A stretch of DNA of 20,155 bases from positions 1-20,155 of IMG/VR virus record IMGVR_UViG_3300037557_000733; one strand, given 5' to 3'. Of this stretch, positions 13,685 through 19,844 are shown piece after piece. A program made the position numbers and the translations under genes. The DNA comes from a virus. The notes under the pieces were generated by a model, which saw nothing but the letters and a program-made list of their open reading frames with translations, was not told the DNA's origin and ran no database searches. Within the stretch, counting starts at the first letter, position 1; the number at the start of each line of letters is the position of its first letter.

Positions 13685-14353
13685 TTAAAGTGTTCTACAT
13701 ACTGTAGAAGATTGACACAACAAATATTTCATTCCATCCAAAGTAAACTTCAATTCACCTATGATTACATCAAGTATATTTAATGCACCACCTAAAACGT
13801 CATCTCCGAAAGGACCTTGCAAAACAAATATTACAATTGCGCTCATCATTCCTAAAAGAAAACTCATGTATGACCACTTGAGGAATCTATATTTCCTAAG
13901 TGCAAGAACTTTACCTTGTCCATATATGTCACCGGCCATGGCATCATATACAGAATCATCAGTCATTAAAGTTTCTGCATAATCTTCCTTATACTCTTCT
14001 ATTGGAATATGTGCAAAGTGTCCGAAAAACAAAGGATTGAATAGTGGAGATTTTCTATCTATATCTCCTGCTTCATCTTTTGGATAATCTGTTTTTGGTA
14101 TGATTGCAAATATTGCAAAGAGTAGTGCAAAAAAACAACCAAATGCAAATGTTAGAAGTGGCCATTTTACCAATTCATTATCAAGGTTTGCAATCGCAAT
14201 AGAAAATACAACAGATGCAACTGTAATCATGATATTTGCTTTTGCATCCGCCATCAAGTTCAATCTCATTTGATTGCCGTGATTGACTCGCAGAATATTA
14301 TCTACTGCTGTTCTATTTTCTGGTACTTTTGAAAATTGATTAATTTTATCCAT
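13685..14353 (-). CDS. Pycsar-effector-like (PycTM) membrane protein
   Basis: A 222-residue protein matching the PycTM/DUF5706 effector pattern. It has NQMRLNLMADAKANIMI (28-43) leading into the first TM (about 41-57), a second TM (about 64-85), a soluble stretch with FFGHF (109-113), EEYKEDYAETL and DIYGQGKVLALRKYRFLKWSY, and a third TM (about 162-178). In bacteria such proteins are membrane-damaging effectors of Pycsar anti-phage defence, activated by cyclic pyrimidine nucleotides; many homologues outside defence loci are uncharacterised. No cyclase is present here. The C-terminal about 40 residues are extra to the family core. It has a strong AGGAGGTG ribosome binding site and precedes membrane and holin-like genes. 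Superinfection exclusion, a nucleotide sink, or lysis are possible roles. Confidence 0.75.
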   Translation of the reverse strand: MDKINQFSKVPENRTAVDNILRVNHGNQMRLNLMADAKANIMITVASVVFSIAIANLDNELVKWPLLTFAFGCFFALLFAIFAIIPKTDYPKDEAGDIDRKSPLFNPLFFGHFAHIPIEEYKEDYAETLMTDDSVYDAMAGDIYGQGKVLALRKYRFLKWSYMSFLLGMMSAIVIFVLQGPFGDDVLGGALNILDVIIGELKFTLDGMKYLLCQSSTVCRTL

Positions 14354-14363
14354 ACTACACCTC

Positions 14364-15449
14364 CTACTTTAATGGTGGTGCATATAGTAGTCCTCCATGA
14401 CTATAAAGTTGATTCAGTCCTCGCTTTAGTCCCAATATTTCTGCAATATTGCGGTTATATATCTCTTTGTAATTTCCAACCTGTTTAATAATATCGTATG
14501 ACCAAGTAGCACTTAATCCCAATTTAGCTCCAAGATTGGGATGGTCTTTTCCATTCTTTTCACCCATAAATCGTTGAATATTTGGGTCTATGTTCTCTAT
14601 GAATGAATCTATATTCTTTGAGTTGATACCCATCTCTTCTGCAATGAATAGAACATATATTGACCATCTTACTATATCTGACCACTTTTGATCTCCATAC
14701 TTAACAACTGGTCCCAATGGTTCTTTTGAGATAATCTCTGGAAGTATCATGTGCCGAGAGGGTTCCTTAAAACCTAATCTGTTAGATGCAAGACCAGACC
14801 TATCAGTACCATACATATCACAATCACCAGCCAGATATATATTTTTAGCATTCTTATCTGGTGGTACAGGAATAGGAATATAATTTATTTCATGTTTTGT
14901 GAAGAAATCTGCAATATTTTTCGCGCCAGTTCCAGTACTACTGAAACAAATCTTTGCACCCTCTAGTTGTTTAGCAGAAGATACTCCAAGTGTTTTTCTT
15001 ACAATAAATCCCTGACCATCATAATATGTTGTTGGTAGAAACTCAAGTTTCTTAATTACATTTCGTGTAAAGGTATAAGTAGTTGCCGCAGAAAGAATAT
15101 CAATAGTTCCATCTCTCAAAAATTCAAATCTAGTCTTTCCATTTGTTGCAATGAATTCAATTGCTTTTGAATCACCGAATACTGCTGCAGCGACTGTACG
15201 ACAAATATCAACATCAAATCCTGCAGCCTCTCCTCGTAATACTGAGAACCCTAGAAAGTCAGGATTCGTACCACAAATAACTTTTCCTCTTGCTTTTACT
15301 CTTTGGTATGTGGAACCGAATGTTGGATTGTATTCTGGTTTTTCAATCACAGACATAGATGCATTATCTTTACCAATGGCAAAATTATCTATAATCATTA
15401 TCCAGAATATCCATGCCAAACAAACAAAAGCTCTAGATGCAAATATCAT
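14364..15449 (-). CDS. aapJ: AapJ-like general amino-acid ABC transporter binding protein
   Basis: A 361-residue periplasmic binding protein of the AapJ/BztA type, which deliver polar and acidic L-amino acids to an AapQMP transporter. Signatures are RVKARGKVICGTNPDFLGFS, AAGFDVDICRTVAAAVFGD, LSAATTYTFTRN, the DCDMYGTDRSGLA region, and the C-terminal LKRGLNQLYSHGGLLYAPP, typical of AapJ. A hydrophobic N-terminus (about 5-25) serves as signal peptide. Its ATG overlaps the stop of the CxxCH-protein gene by 4 nt, and the PycTM-like gene follows 10 nt later. Permease and ATPase genes are absent, so it would reprogram or boost the host's own transporter, as PstS is thought to do in cyanophages. Confidence 0.9.
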   Translation of the reverse strand: MIFASRAFVCLAWIFWIMIIDNFAIGKDNASMSVIEKPEYNPTFGSTYQRVKARGKVICGTNPDFLGFSVLRGEAAGFDVDICRTVAAAVFGDSKAIEFIATNGKTRFEFLRDGTIDILSAATTYTFTRNVIKKLEFLPTTYYDGQGFIVRKTLGVSSAKQLEGAKICFSSTGTGAKNIADFFTKHEINYIPIPVPPDKNAKNIYLAGDCDMYGTDRSGLASNRLGFKEPSRHMILPEIISKEPLGPVVKYGDQKWSDIVRWSIYVLFIAEEMGINSKNIDSFIENIDPNIQRFMGEKNGKDHPNLGAKLGLSATWSYDIIKQVGNYKEIYNRNIAEILGLKRGLNQLYSHGGLLYAPPLK

Positions 15450-15916
15450 TGTAGCGTCCGATATATGTTCAATAATTCTGCATCGGGCATAGCGGTAGTC
15501 ATTGTATAATATCGTTGATGTCCAACCGCCATAAAGGATTTGACATCAGAAAAACTGGGATATTTCTTTAAGAGATTGTGGAGTAGATAATCTGGTGCCA
15601 AATGACACTCTGCACATTGATTATCTTTCGCAAATACTCTAGTTGATTTTTTGTATCGTTCTGATTGAACTAGAATAGAATTAAGATCCTTTTCCATATA
15701 TGTAACTTTTTTATCTATGTCAGGTATAACCATAAAAATTAAATATATAAGAAGTGCTATAATAACATAGATGAAAGATTTACTTGCAACTATTTGATCT
15801 TTTTCTGCGAGTTCCAGCTGTACGACATCTTCAATCTTTCTATCCAGTTCTTCAATATCATGTTGTATTATTTTTTGGTCTTTTCCGTTTGCAACAATTT
15901 TTTCTTTTTCAGCCAT
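15446..15916 (-). CDS. Membrane-anchored protein with a c-type cytochrome heme motif
   Basis: A 156-residue protein: a charged, helical cytoplasmic N-terminus (1-45), one membrane segment (about 47-66, SFIYVIIALLIYLIFMVIP), a helical linker, and a small C-terminal domain with CAECH (101-105). TAMPDAELLNIYRTL at the end resembles the axial Met-Pro and final helix of class I cytochromes c, making Met143 a candidate sixth ligand and His105 the fifth. With the C-terminus in the periplasm, heme would be attached by the host Ccm machinery. The domain is only about 55-60 residues, short for a cytochrome c. A GAGGT ribosome binding site is present. It may move electrons near the membrane, or the motif may bind heme or metal otherwise. 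Confidence 0.7.
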   Translation of the reverse strand: MAEKEKIVANGKDQKIIQHDIEELDRKIEDVVQLELAEKDQIVASKSFIYVIIALLIYLIFMVIPDIDKKVTYMEKDLNSILVQSERYKKSTRVFAKDNQCAECHLAPDYLLHNLLKKYPSFSDVKSFMAVGHQRYYTMTTAMPDAELLNIYRTLQ

Positions 15917-15923
15917 AATTACC

Positions 15924-16268
15924 TCACTTCTTTCCTGCTTCGTTTAACTTTTTGGTGATTTGAACTTGAAACCATTTGAGAACAATTGGTATGCTCACAT
16001 TGGAAGTCAATCCAAAAAGATAACCGATGGGATAACGGTAACTTTCATAGGCCGCGAGTTGTGGAACGTTTGTAAATACAATGGAAATCAACAAATATCC
16101 AGTTGATGACATTCCCATATTAATTACTAAATCAAGTAAAATCAACCATCCATGACCGCTATACTTATCCTTATTATCCTGTCTGTAATTAAACAGAAAT
16201 ATCCAAAATGATGAAAATAATACTAATCCAAGCATCATCATTTCAGAAGTATTAAATAAATCAATCAT
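15924..16268 (-). CDS. Small three-TM membrane protein
   Basis: A 114-residue membrane protein with three hydrophobic segments (about 10-27, 42-65, 79-98) and a basic C-terminal tail (VQITKKLNEAGKK). It begins 6 nt after the small terminase stop and ends 7 nt before the CxxCH protein gene, so it is the first gene of the cargo region. A three-TM topology with a charged tail is compatible with a class I holin, but no family motif is recognised, and the ribosome binding site is poorly placed. It could also be a membrane partner of the CxxCH protein next to it. Confidence 0.65.
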   Translation of the reverse strand: MIDLFNTSEMMMLGLVLFSSFWIFLFNYRQDNKDKYSGHGWLILLDLVINMGMSSTGYLLISIVFTNVPQLAAYESYRYPIGYLFGLTSNVSIPIVLKWFQVQITKKLNEAGKK

Positions 16269-16274
16269 AAAGCA

Positions 16275-16727
16275 TCACTTTTCCTTATCTTTAGTTTGTT
16301 TTAAAAGTTTTTGAAGATCTGCGGTGCTTCCAACAAATAAAGCATTTGTTACATGTTGTGGAGACTTCCCCTGGCCGTCTTCATTCATAGATTGCATTGT
16401 TTTATGCAAGCCAATAAGTTCTTTATTTGCATTAGTTAACTTATCTATTAATTGGCCTACTACTTCATATGCTCTGGGATGTTCTGTCTCCCTAGCGATC
16501 TCCATTAAACCGTCCATGGCATCAGAACCCCTTTCTATAATATTATAAAGATTCTCTCGCGAATATTGAAAATCTGTATCTGAATCATCTTTAGCACTTT
16601 TTTGAGGTATAACTTTTGCAACCGGTAATTTTTCTACCGTTGGAGTTATTTCAAAAACTTCGTTTAATTTGTCATCTACGTTTTTTGTTGATAATGGCTT
16701 ATCAATTGGTTCACGATCTTTCATCAT
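16275..16727 (-). CDS. 16: Terminase small subunit (gp16)
   Basis: A 150-residue soluble protein with a charged, Pro-containing N-terminus and a helical C-terminal half. The core FQYSRENLYNIIERGSDAMD, followed by ARETEHPRAYEVVGQLIDKLTNANKELIGLHK, has the look of T4-like gp16 small terminases, which form rings that recognise DNA and regulate gp17. It follows gp15 by 6 nt with an AAAGGTAG ribosome binding site. Its normal neighbour gp17 is instead at the left edge of the window, with cargo genes in between. Confidence 0.85.
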   Translation of the reverse strand: MMKDREPIDKPLSTKNVDDKLNEVFEITPTVEKLPVAKVIPQKSAKDDSDTDFQYSRENLYNIIERGSDAMDGLMEIARETEHPRAYEVVGQLIDKLTNANKELIGLHKTMQSMNEDGQGKSPQHVTNALFVGSTADLQKLLKQTKDKEK

Positions 16728-16733
16728 CTACCT

Positions 16734-17726
16734 TTATAAGTTTTTATTACCGAGCGCTTGTACATCTAAACTTGGAGAACGCTCGTCCAATCCTGTAACA
16801 GGATCAAATTCTATTCCTTCAGCAAAAAAGTCTCTTGTTTCAGTTACATCATAATCGGCAGAAGTGGGGTCCGCATCTCCCACTGTTTGGATTATTCGAG
16901 ATTTTACTAATGATCTATTTCTATCCCCTCTTGTTGATTCTGAAAGAAATTTAGATCCATCTTCATTTATAAAATAACTTCTTTGTGCTCCAAAAACATT
17001 ATCAGATTCTAATACGATATATTCTGGTTCAGATAGTGCTACCGCCGCATGAGGTATTACATGAAAATTTATAATAGACGTTCTAATAAGTTTAGTTGAT
17101 TCATTATCACTTCCGTCACCAAATCCTTTTCCTTTAATATTTGGATACAGAAATCCTTTAAGGGTAAAATCTAAAGTCCATATTAAAGCTCTTCGAGATA
17201 AAAAATCACCTTCATATGAATCTTCAACATTAACACCGCCTAAAACAATTGGTAAATCTATTTTTATACCCATTGTTGGAAGAGCATGAATTGTAACGGT
17301 AAAATCTGGTTGAAAAAATGGTAAAATTTGTTCTATAATTTGTGTACCGTCATCAGCATTTTTTACATAAACAGCTAAAGCAAATGCAAAATCATATGGT
17401 ACTGGACTTTTAACTACCCCAGTTTCTCCTTTATGTTTACTCGTCCTATTATGGAGGGGATGCAACATTCTCTCGGGACTATATGACATTGAGGTCATAT
17501 CGAAACCCATCCTCGGCAATTGCATCCCCACTTTTTTATCTAGATTTGCATCGCCGGAAATCCTTGTCAAAAATTTCTGTTTGGGTCCATAAGCTAAAGG
17601 TACTTTTATTGTCTCTGTTACATTGCCAGAACTGTTTCTTCTTTGAATATTAATGTCATTAAAAAGTGTTCCGAACACAGCTACATATTTTCTTACCAAG
17701 CCATGATACCAATATTGTCCTATCAT
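16734..17726 (-). CDS. 15: Tail completion / sheath stabiliser protein (gp15)
   Basis: A 330-residue protein that caps the contracted-tail tube and sheath and joins it to the neck. MIGQYWYHGLVRKYVAVFGTLFNDI and IKVPLAYGPKQKFLTRI near the N-terminus, PRMGFDMTSMSYSPERML, and LPIVLGGVNVEDSYEGDF in the middle are characteristic of T4-like gp15. It is somewhat longer than T4 gp15 (272). It overlaps gp14 by 1 nt and precedes gp16 by 6 nt, the T4 order. The C-terminal region (about 230-330) is less recognisable and may be a marine-phage extension. Confidence 0.9.
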   Translation of the reverse strand: MIGQYWYHGLVRKYVAVFGTLFNDINIQRRNSSGNVTETIKVPLAYGPKQKFLTRISGDANLDKKVGMQLPRMGFDMTSMSYSPERMLHPLHNRTSKHKGETGVVKSPVPYDFAFALAVYVKNADDGTQIIEQILPFFQPDFTVTIHALPTMGIKIDLPIVLGGVNVEDSYEGDFLSRRALIWTLDFTLKGFLYPNIKGKGFGDGSDNESTKLIRTSIINFHVIPHAAVALSEPEYIVLESDNVFGAQRSYFINEDGSKFLSESTRGDRNRSLVKSRIIQTVGDADPTSADYDVTETRDFFAEGIEFDPVTGLDERSPSLDVQALGNKNL

Positions 17727-18568
17727 TAAAATGATCCTTCACTAAATGGATTTCCTTCGGTAAAATCAATAATTCCATTCGCTGTTGTTTGAATTACTTC
17801 GTTCTTTGCTTGATCATTAGTTTGAGCAAATTCTTTTATTAGACTGCTCATTGTCGCTGTTACACCAGATGTTTGACCCGTTATAGTTTCACCGTTTGTA
17901 AATGATCCTACTATGTTTGTAACCTTTATAATATAATTATCATCTTGTATTGATAATTTTAATACTTTAGCTGTCGCACCTGATTGAGCTCCAATTATAA
18001 ATTCCTCCGAAGTAAATGTTCCCGAAGCGGAAGTATAAAAATAATCTACTGAATATGCGTTTTCAACTTCCACAGCATCTATTGCTTCGATACCTGTATC
18101 AATATCTTCACTACTATATTCAAAGAATTCACAAGATAAATCATAAACGGGTAATTTACCTAGTTGATAAAAAATTGCCTGATGTTCAACAAATTGTATT
18201 TCAAACAGTTTCTGGGCCAAACCAAACCAAATTAAATCACCTTCAAGAGGTCTTGCTGTAAGGCCCAATCCTTTCCAAGTACGCTGTGCAATAGAAAAGG
18301 TAATTTGTTCTCTAATTTCTAATCCAAATCTACCAACAAAAGCTCCTTCACCCTCAAAACCATCAGTAGTTTTAATATACATTTCTATTGGATATGCTGA
18401 TTCAAAAGATGATGTAGGATCTTCTCCAAAAATATTATCTACATTATTTTGAGTTCTTGGTAGATAAGTATTCTCATGTCCAAAAGCTTGTATAGATTCA
18501 ACTACTAAATCTTCTAGAAGATTTTGTTCATTCGGATTATATTTTTGGAAATAATTACTTACTGGCAT
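17726..18568 (-). CDS. 14: Neck protein gp14 with an inserted repeat module
   Basis: A 280-residue neck/head-completion protein. LLEDLVVESIQAFGHENTYLPR (about 17-38), SAYPIEMYIKTTDGFEGEG (58-75), FGLEIREQITFSIAQRTW and FEYSSEDIDTG (149-159) match T4-like gp14, and the end, IIDFTEGNPF, is also typical. Between about 173 and 245 lies extra sequence with two copies of a 'F(T)..E.I.G..SG(A/V)TA' element (GAQSGATAKV and GQTSGVTATM), a small beta-type repeat seen in other marine phage virion proteins. The module could be surface-exposed on the neck. It follows the 67-aa gene, overlapping it by 14 nt. Confidence 0.9.
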   Translation of the reverse strand: MPVSNYFQKYNPNEQNLLEDLVVESIQAFGHENTYLPRTQNNVDNIFGEDPTSSFESAYPIEMYIKTTDGFEGEGAFVGRFGLEIREQITFSIAQRTWKGLGLTARPLEGDLIWFGLAQKLFEIQFVEHQAIFYQLGKLPVYDLSCEFFEYSSEDIDTGIEAIDAVEVENAYSVDYFYTSASGTFTSEEFIIGAQSGATAKVLKLSIQDDNYIIKVTNIVGSFTNGETITGQTSGVTATMSSLIKEFAQTNDQAKNEVIQTTANGIIDFTEGNPFSEGSF

Positions 18569-18758
18569 CGTCAGCCTTTTCGTCCGTCACTCTAACTCTT
18601 AGAATCGATTTTCCATTAATGGTAATATCACCCTTTTCATTTTTACCAATTTCTTTTACTTCTATTCTTCTATTTTTAAATTTACCACCAAGAACAATAT
18701 CTCCAACCTCTATAGGTAATTTAATTTCTTCTTCTATAAATTCTCGAAATGACTTCAT
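18555..18758 (-). CDS. Small protein with capsid-targeting-like leader (2)
   Basis: A 67-residue protein starting MKSFREFIEE, the same ten residues as the protein next upstream, and similar to the T4 capsid-targeting sequence of internal proteins (MKTYQEFIAEA). The FIEE contains an I-x-E site of the kind cut by the gp21 prohead protease. The remaining about 57 residues (VGDIVLGGKFKNRRIEVKEIG...) resemble a small beta-barrel. It would be packed inside the head and possibly injected with DNA. The start abuts the preceding gene's stop and its end overlaps gp14 by 14 nt. The mature function is unknown. Confidence 0.7.
   Translation of the reverse strand: MKSFREFIEEEIKLPIEVGDIVLGGKFKNRRIEVKEIGKNEKGDITINGKSILRVRVTDEKADDASK
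18729..18758. repeat. 30-nt direct repeat encoding the shared leader, copy 2
   Basis: This 30-nt segment matches 19025-19054 with a single mismatch (a C/T difference at 18753 versus 19049) and encodes the first ten residues of the protein at 18555-18758. Near-identity at the DNA level, including synonymous positions, indicates recent duplication or recombination of a leader module while the downstream proteins are unrelated. Confidence 0.85.
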
Positions 18759-19054
18759 TAGTTATCTACCTTTGATCCGGCTCTCCATTGATAACAACTC
18801 CAATATTTTGCTTTCCATTTGGGACCCGGCTCTGAACATTTATGCCTTGCACGAAATGACTTTCTCCTTACCGGATCATCTCGTTTGATTTCCATGTTTG
18901 GATCACCAAAACCTACTTTAACTACATTCCCCTTTTCGTTCTTCGCATACACATAGAACTTTTTCTTTCCATCGCTGGCACGTGTAGGGTTATTCAATTT
19001 AACTTTCTTCCCTTGATATTCTGATTCTTCTATAAATTCTCGAAATGATTTCAT
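18758..19054 (-). CDS. Small protein with capsid-targeting-like leader (1), RARHxC/YWSC motif
   Basis: A 98-residue protein beginning MKSFREFIEES, like the T4 capsid-targeting peptide. After it comes a conserved-looking domain: KFYVYAKNEKGNVVKVGFGDPNMEI, then KRDDPVRRKSFRARHKC and KAKYWSCYQW. I recall this 'FGDPNMEIKRDDP..R.SFRARH.C...YWSC' domain from other marine phages near capsid genes, without a settled function. Two Cys and a His could bind metal. It starts 1 nt before the gp13 stop region ends and its stop overlaps the next start by 1 nt. It is probably an internal head protein, delivered with the genome. Confidence 0.75.
   Translation of the reverse strand: MKSFREFIEESEYQGKKVKLNNPTRASDGKKKFYVYAKNEKGNVVKVGFGDPNMEIKRDDPVRRKSFRARHKCSEPGPKWKAKYWSCYQWRAGSKVDN
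19025..19054. repeat. 30-nt direct repeat encoding the shared leader, copy 1
   Basis: Partner of the repeat at 18729-18758, 29 of 30 positions identical. It encodes the N-terminal MKSFREFIEE of the 98-residue protein. See the other copy for interpretation. Confidence 0.85.
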
Positions 19055-19055
19055 A

Positions 19056-19799
19056 TCATCCTGTCATAAAGTCATCAGGCAATTGATATTTTGTAAAGAT
19101 TTCATCATCCAACATTTGCAATTCTGTTGTTGCATCATCAAAAATTTGCCTGCCATTTAAAGTAGTGCCGCCGGGTAATTGTAAGCCTTCGAATTTTAAT
19201 AAATTAGATCCCCATTGTCTTTTAAATAAAGATGTTGTGTATTTTTTTAGCCATAAGTCATTATAAGCATCTGTATTGGATTCTGGATCTAATCTTCTAT
19301 AAGTTTCAAACATCAAAAATTTTCCAACCTTTAATTCTCTCTCCCATTCAATATCGAGAAATAATTTATTTGTATGTCTATTAAATCTAAATGAAGGAGC
19401 TTGGTTAAAAAGATTTTCTATTAAATCCAAATGCTGCATTGCTATAGTATATCCTGAAAGCTGCTGCTTACTTAAATCAAACATATCATTTAGTCTTAAT
19501 TGGTATCTTACATCGAACATACCAATACTTCCAGTTGTTGAATCTATAGGAAATACTTTAATAATGCTAATAGTTTCATCTCCAACAGTAAGATACTTAT
19601 TAGTAATATCTTCTTCAGTAATTACGTGTTTTAAATATATTTTTTCGGAACCATCATAATGATAATCATTATAGAGTTGAATAGATTCATCAATTCTATC
19701 TTCTAATTGATCATCGTCTACGTTGATTTCAATGACCGGATGGCCTAAGGTTCTAAGACAATATTCTTTAAGTTGTTGCCGTGTTTGGGGTTTTGCCAT
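19056..19799 (-). CDS. 13: Neck protein gp13
   Basis: A 247-residue head-completion/neck protein. The N-terminus, TRQQLKEYCLRTLGHPVIEI followed by NVDDDQLEDRIDESIQLYNDYHYDG, is characteristic of T4-like gp13 in marine phages. Later features are FPIDSTTGSIGMFDVRYQLRLNDMF, a WERELKVGKFLMFETYR segment, and an ending rich in Asp/Leu with LPDDFMTG. gp13 and gp14 close the filled head and form the tail attachment site. ATG 19799 has AGGA about 8 nt upstream. A GATAAATA late-like box lies at 19837-19844. Confidence 0.9.
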   Translation of the reverse strand: MAKPQTRQQLKEYCLRTLGHPVIEINVDDDQLEDRIDESIQLYNDYHYDGSEKIYLKHVITEEDITNKYLTVGDETISIIKVFPIDSTTGSIGMFDVRYQLRLNDMFDLSKQQLSGYTIAMQHLDLIENLFNQAPSFRFNRHTNKLFLDIEWERELKVGKFLMFETYRRLDPESNTDAYNDLWLKKYTTSLFKRQWGSNLLKFEGLQLPGGTTLNGRQIFDDATTELQMLDDEIFTKYQLPDDFMTG

Positions 19800-19836
19800 A
19801 ATGAGATTCCTACATATAGATTGCTTTTATATAATG

Positions 19837-19844
19837 TATTTATC
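19837..19844 (-). promoter_or_regulatory. Possible late promoter box, one mismatch (GATAAATA)
   Basis: Reads GATAAATA on the minus strand, one base off the T4 late consensus, and overlaps the stop of the preceding oxygenase gene, about 37 nt before gp13. Placement ahead of the neck genes fits late transcription. The same 8-mer also occurs inside a gene near 2306-2313, so alone it is weak evidence. Confidence 0.4.

Noticed and set aside
13685-14353. Complete Pycsar system
   Set aside because: No uridylate or cytidylate cyclase gene is present on either side; only the effector-like membrane protein is seen.
15950-15975. tRNA-like GGTGATTTGAAC string
   Set aside because: It falls inside the three-TM protein gene, and no cloverleaf stems can be drawn around it.
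17481-17500. 7-bp inverted repeat ATATGAC/GTCATAT
   Set aside because: It is short, AT-rich and inside the gp15 coding sequence at conserved residues; chance is sufficient.
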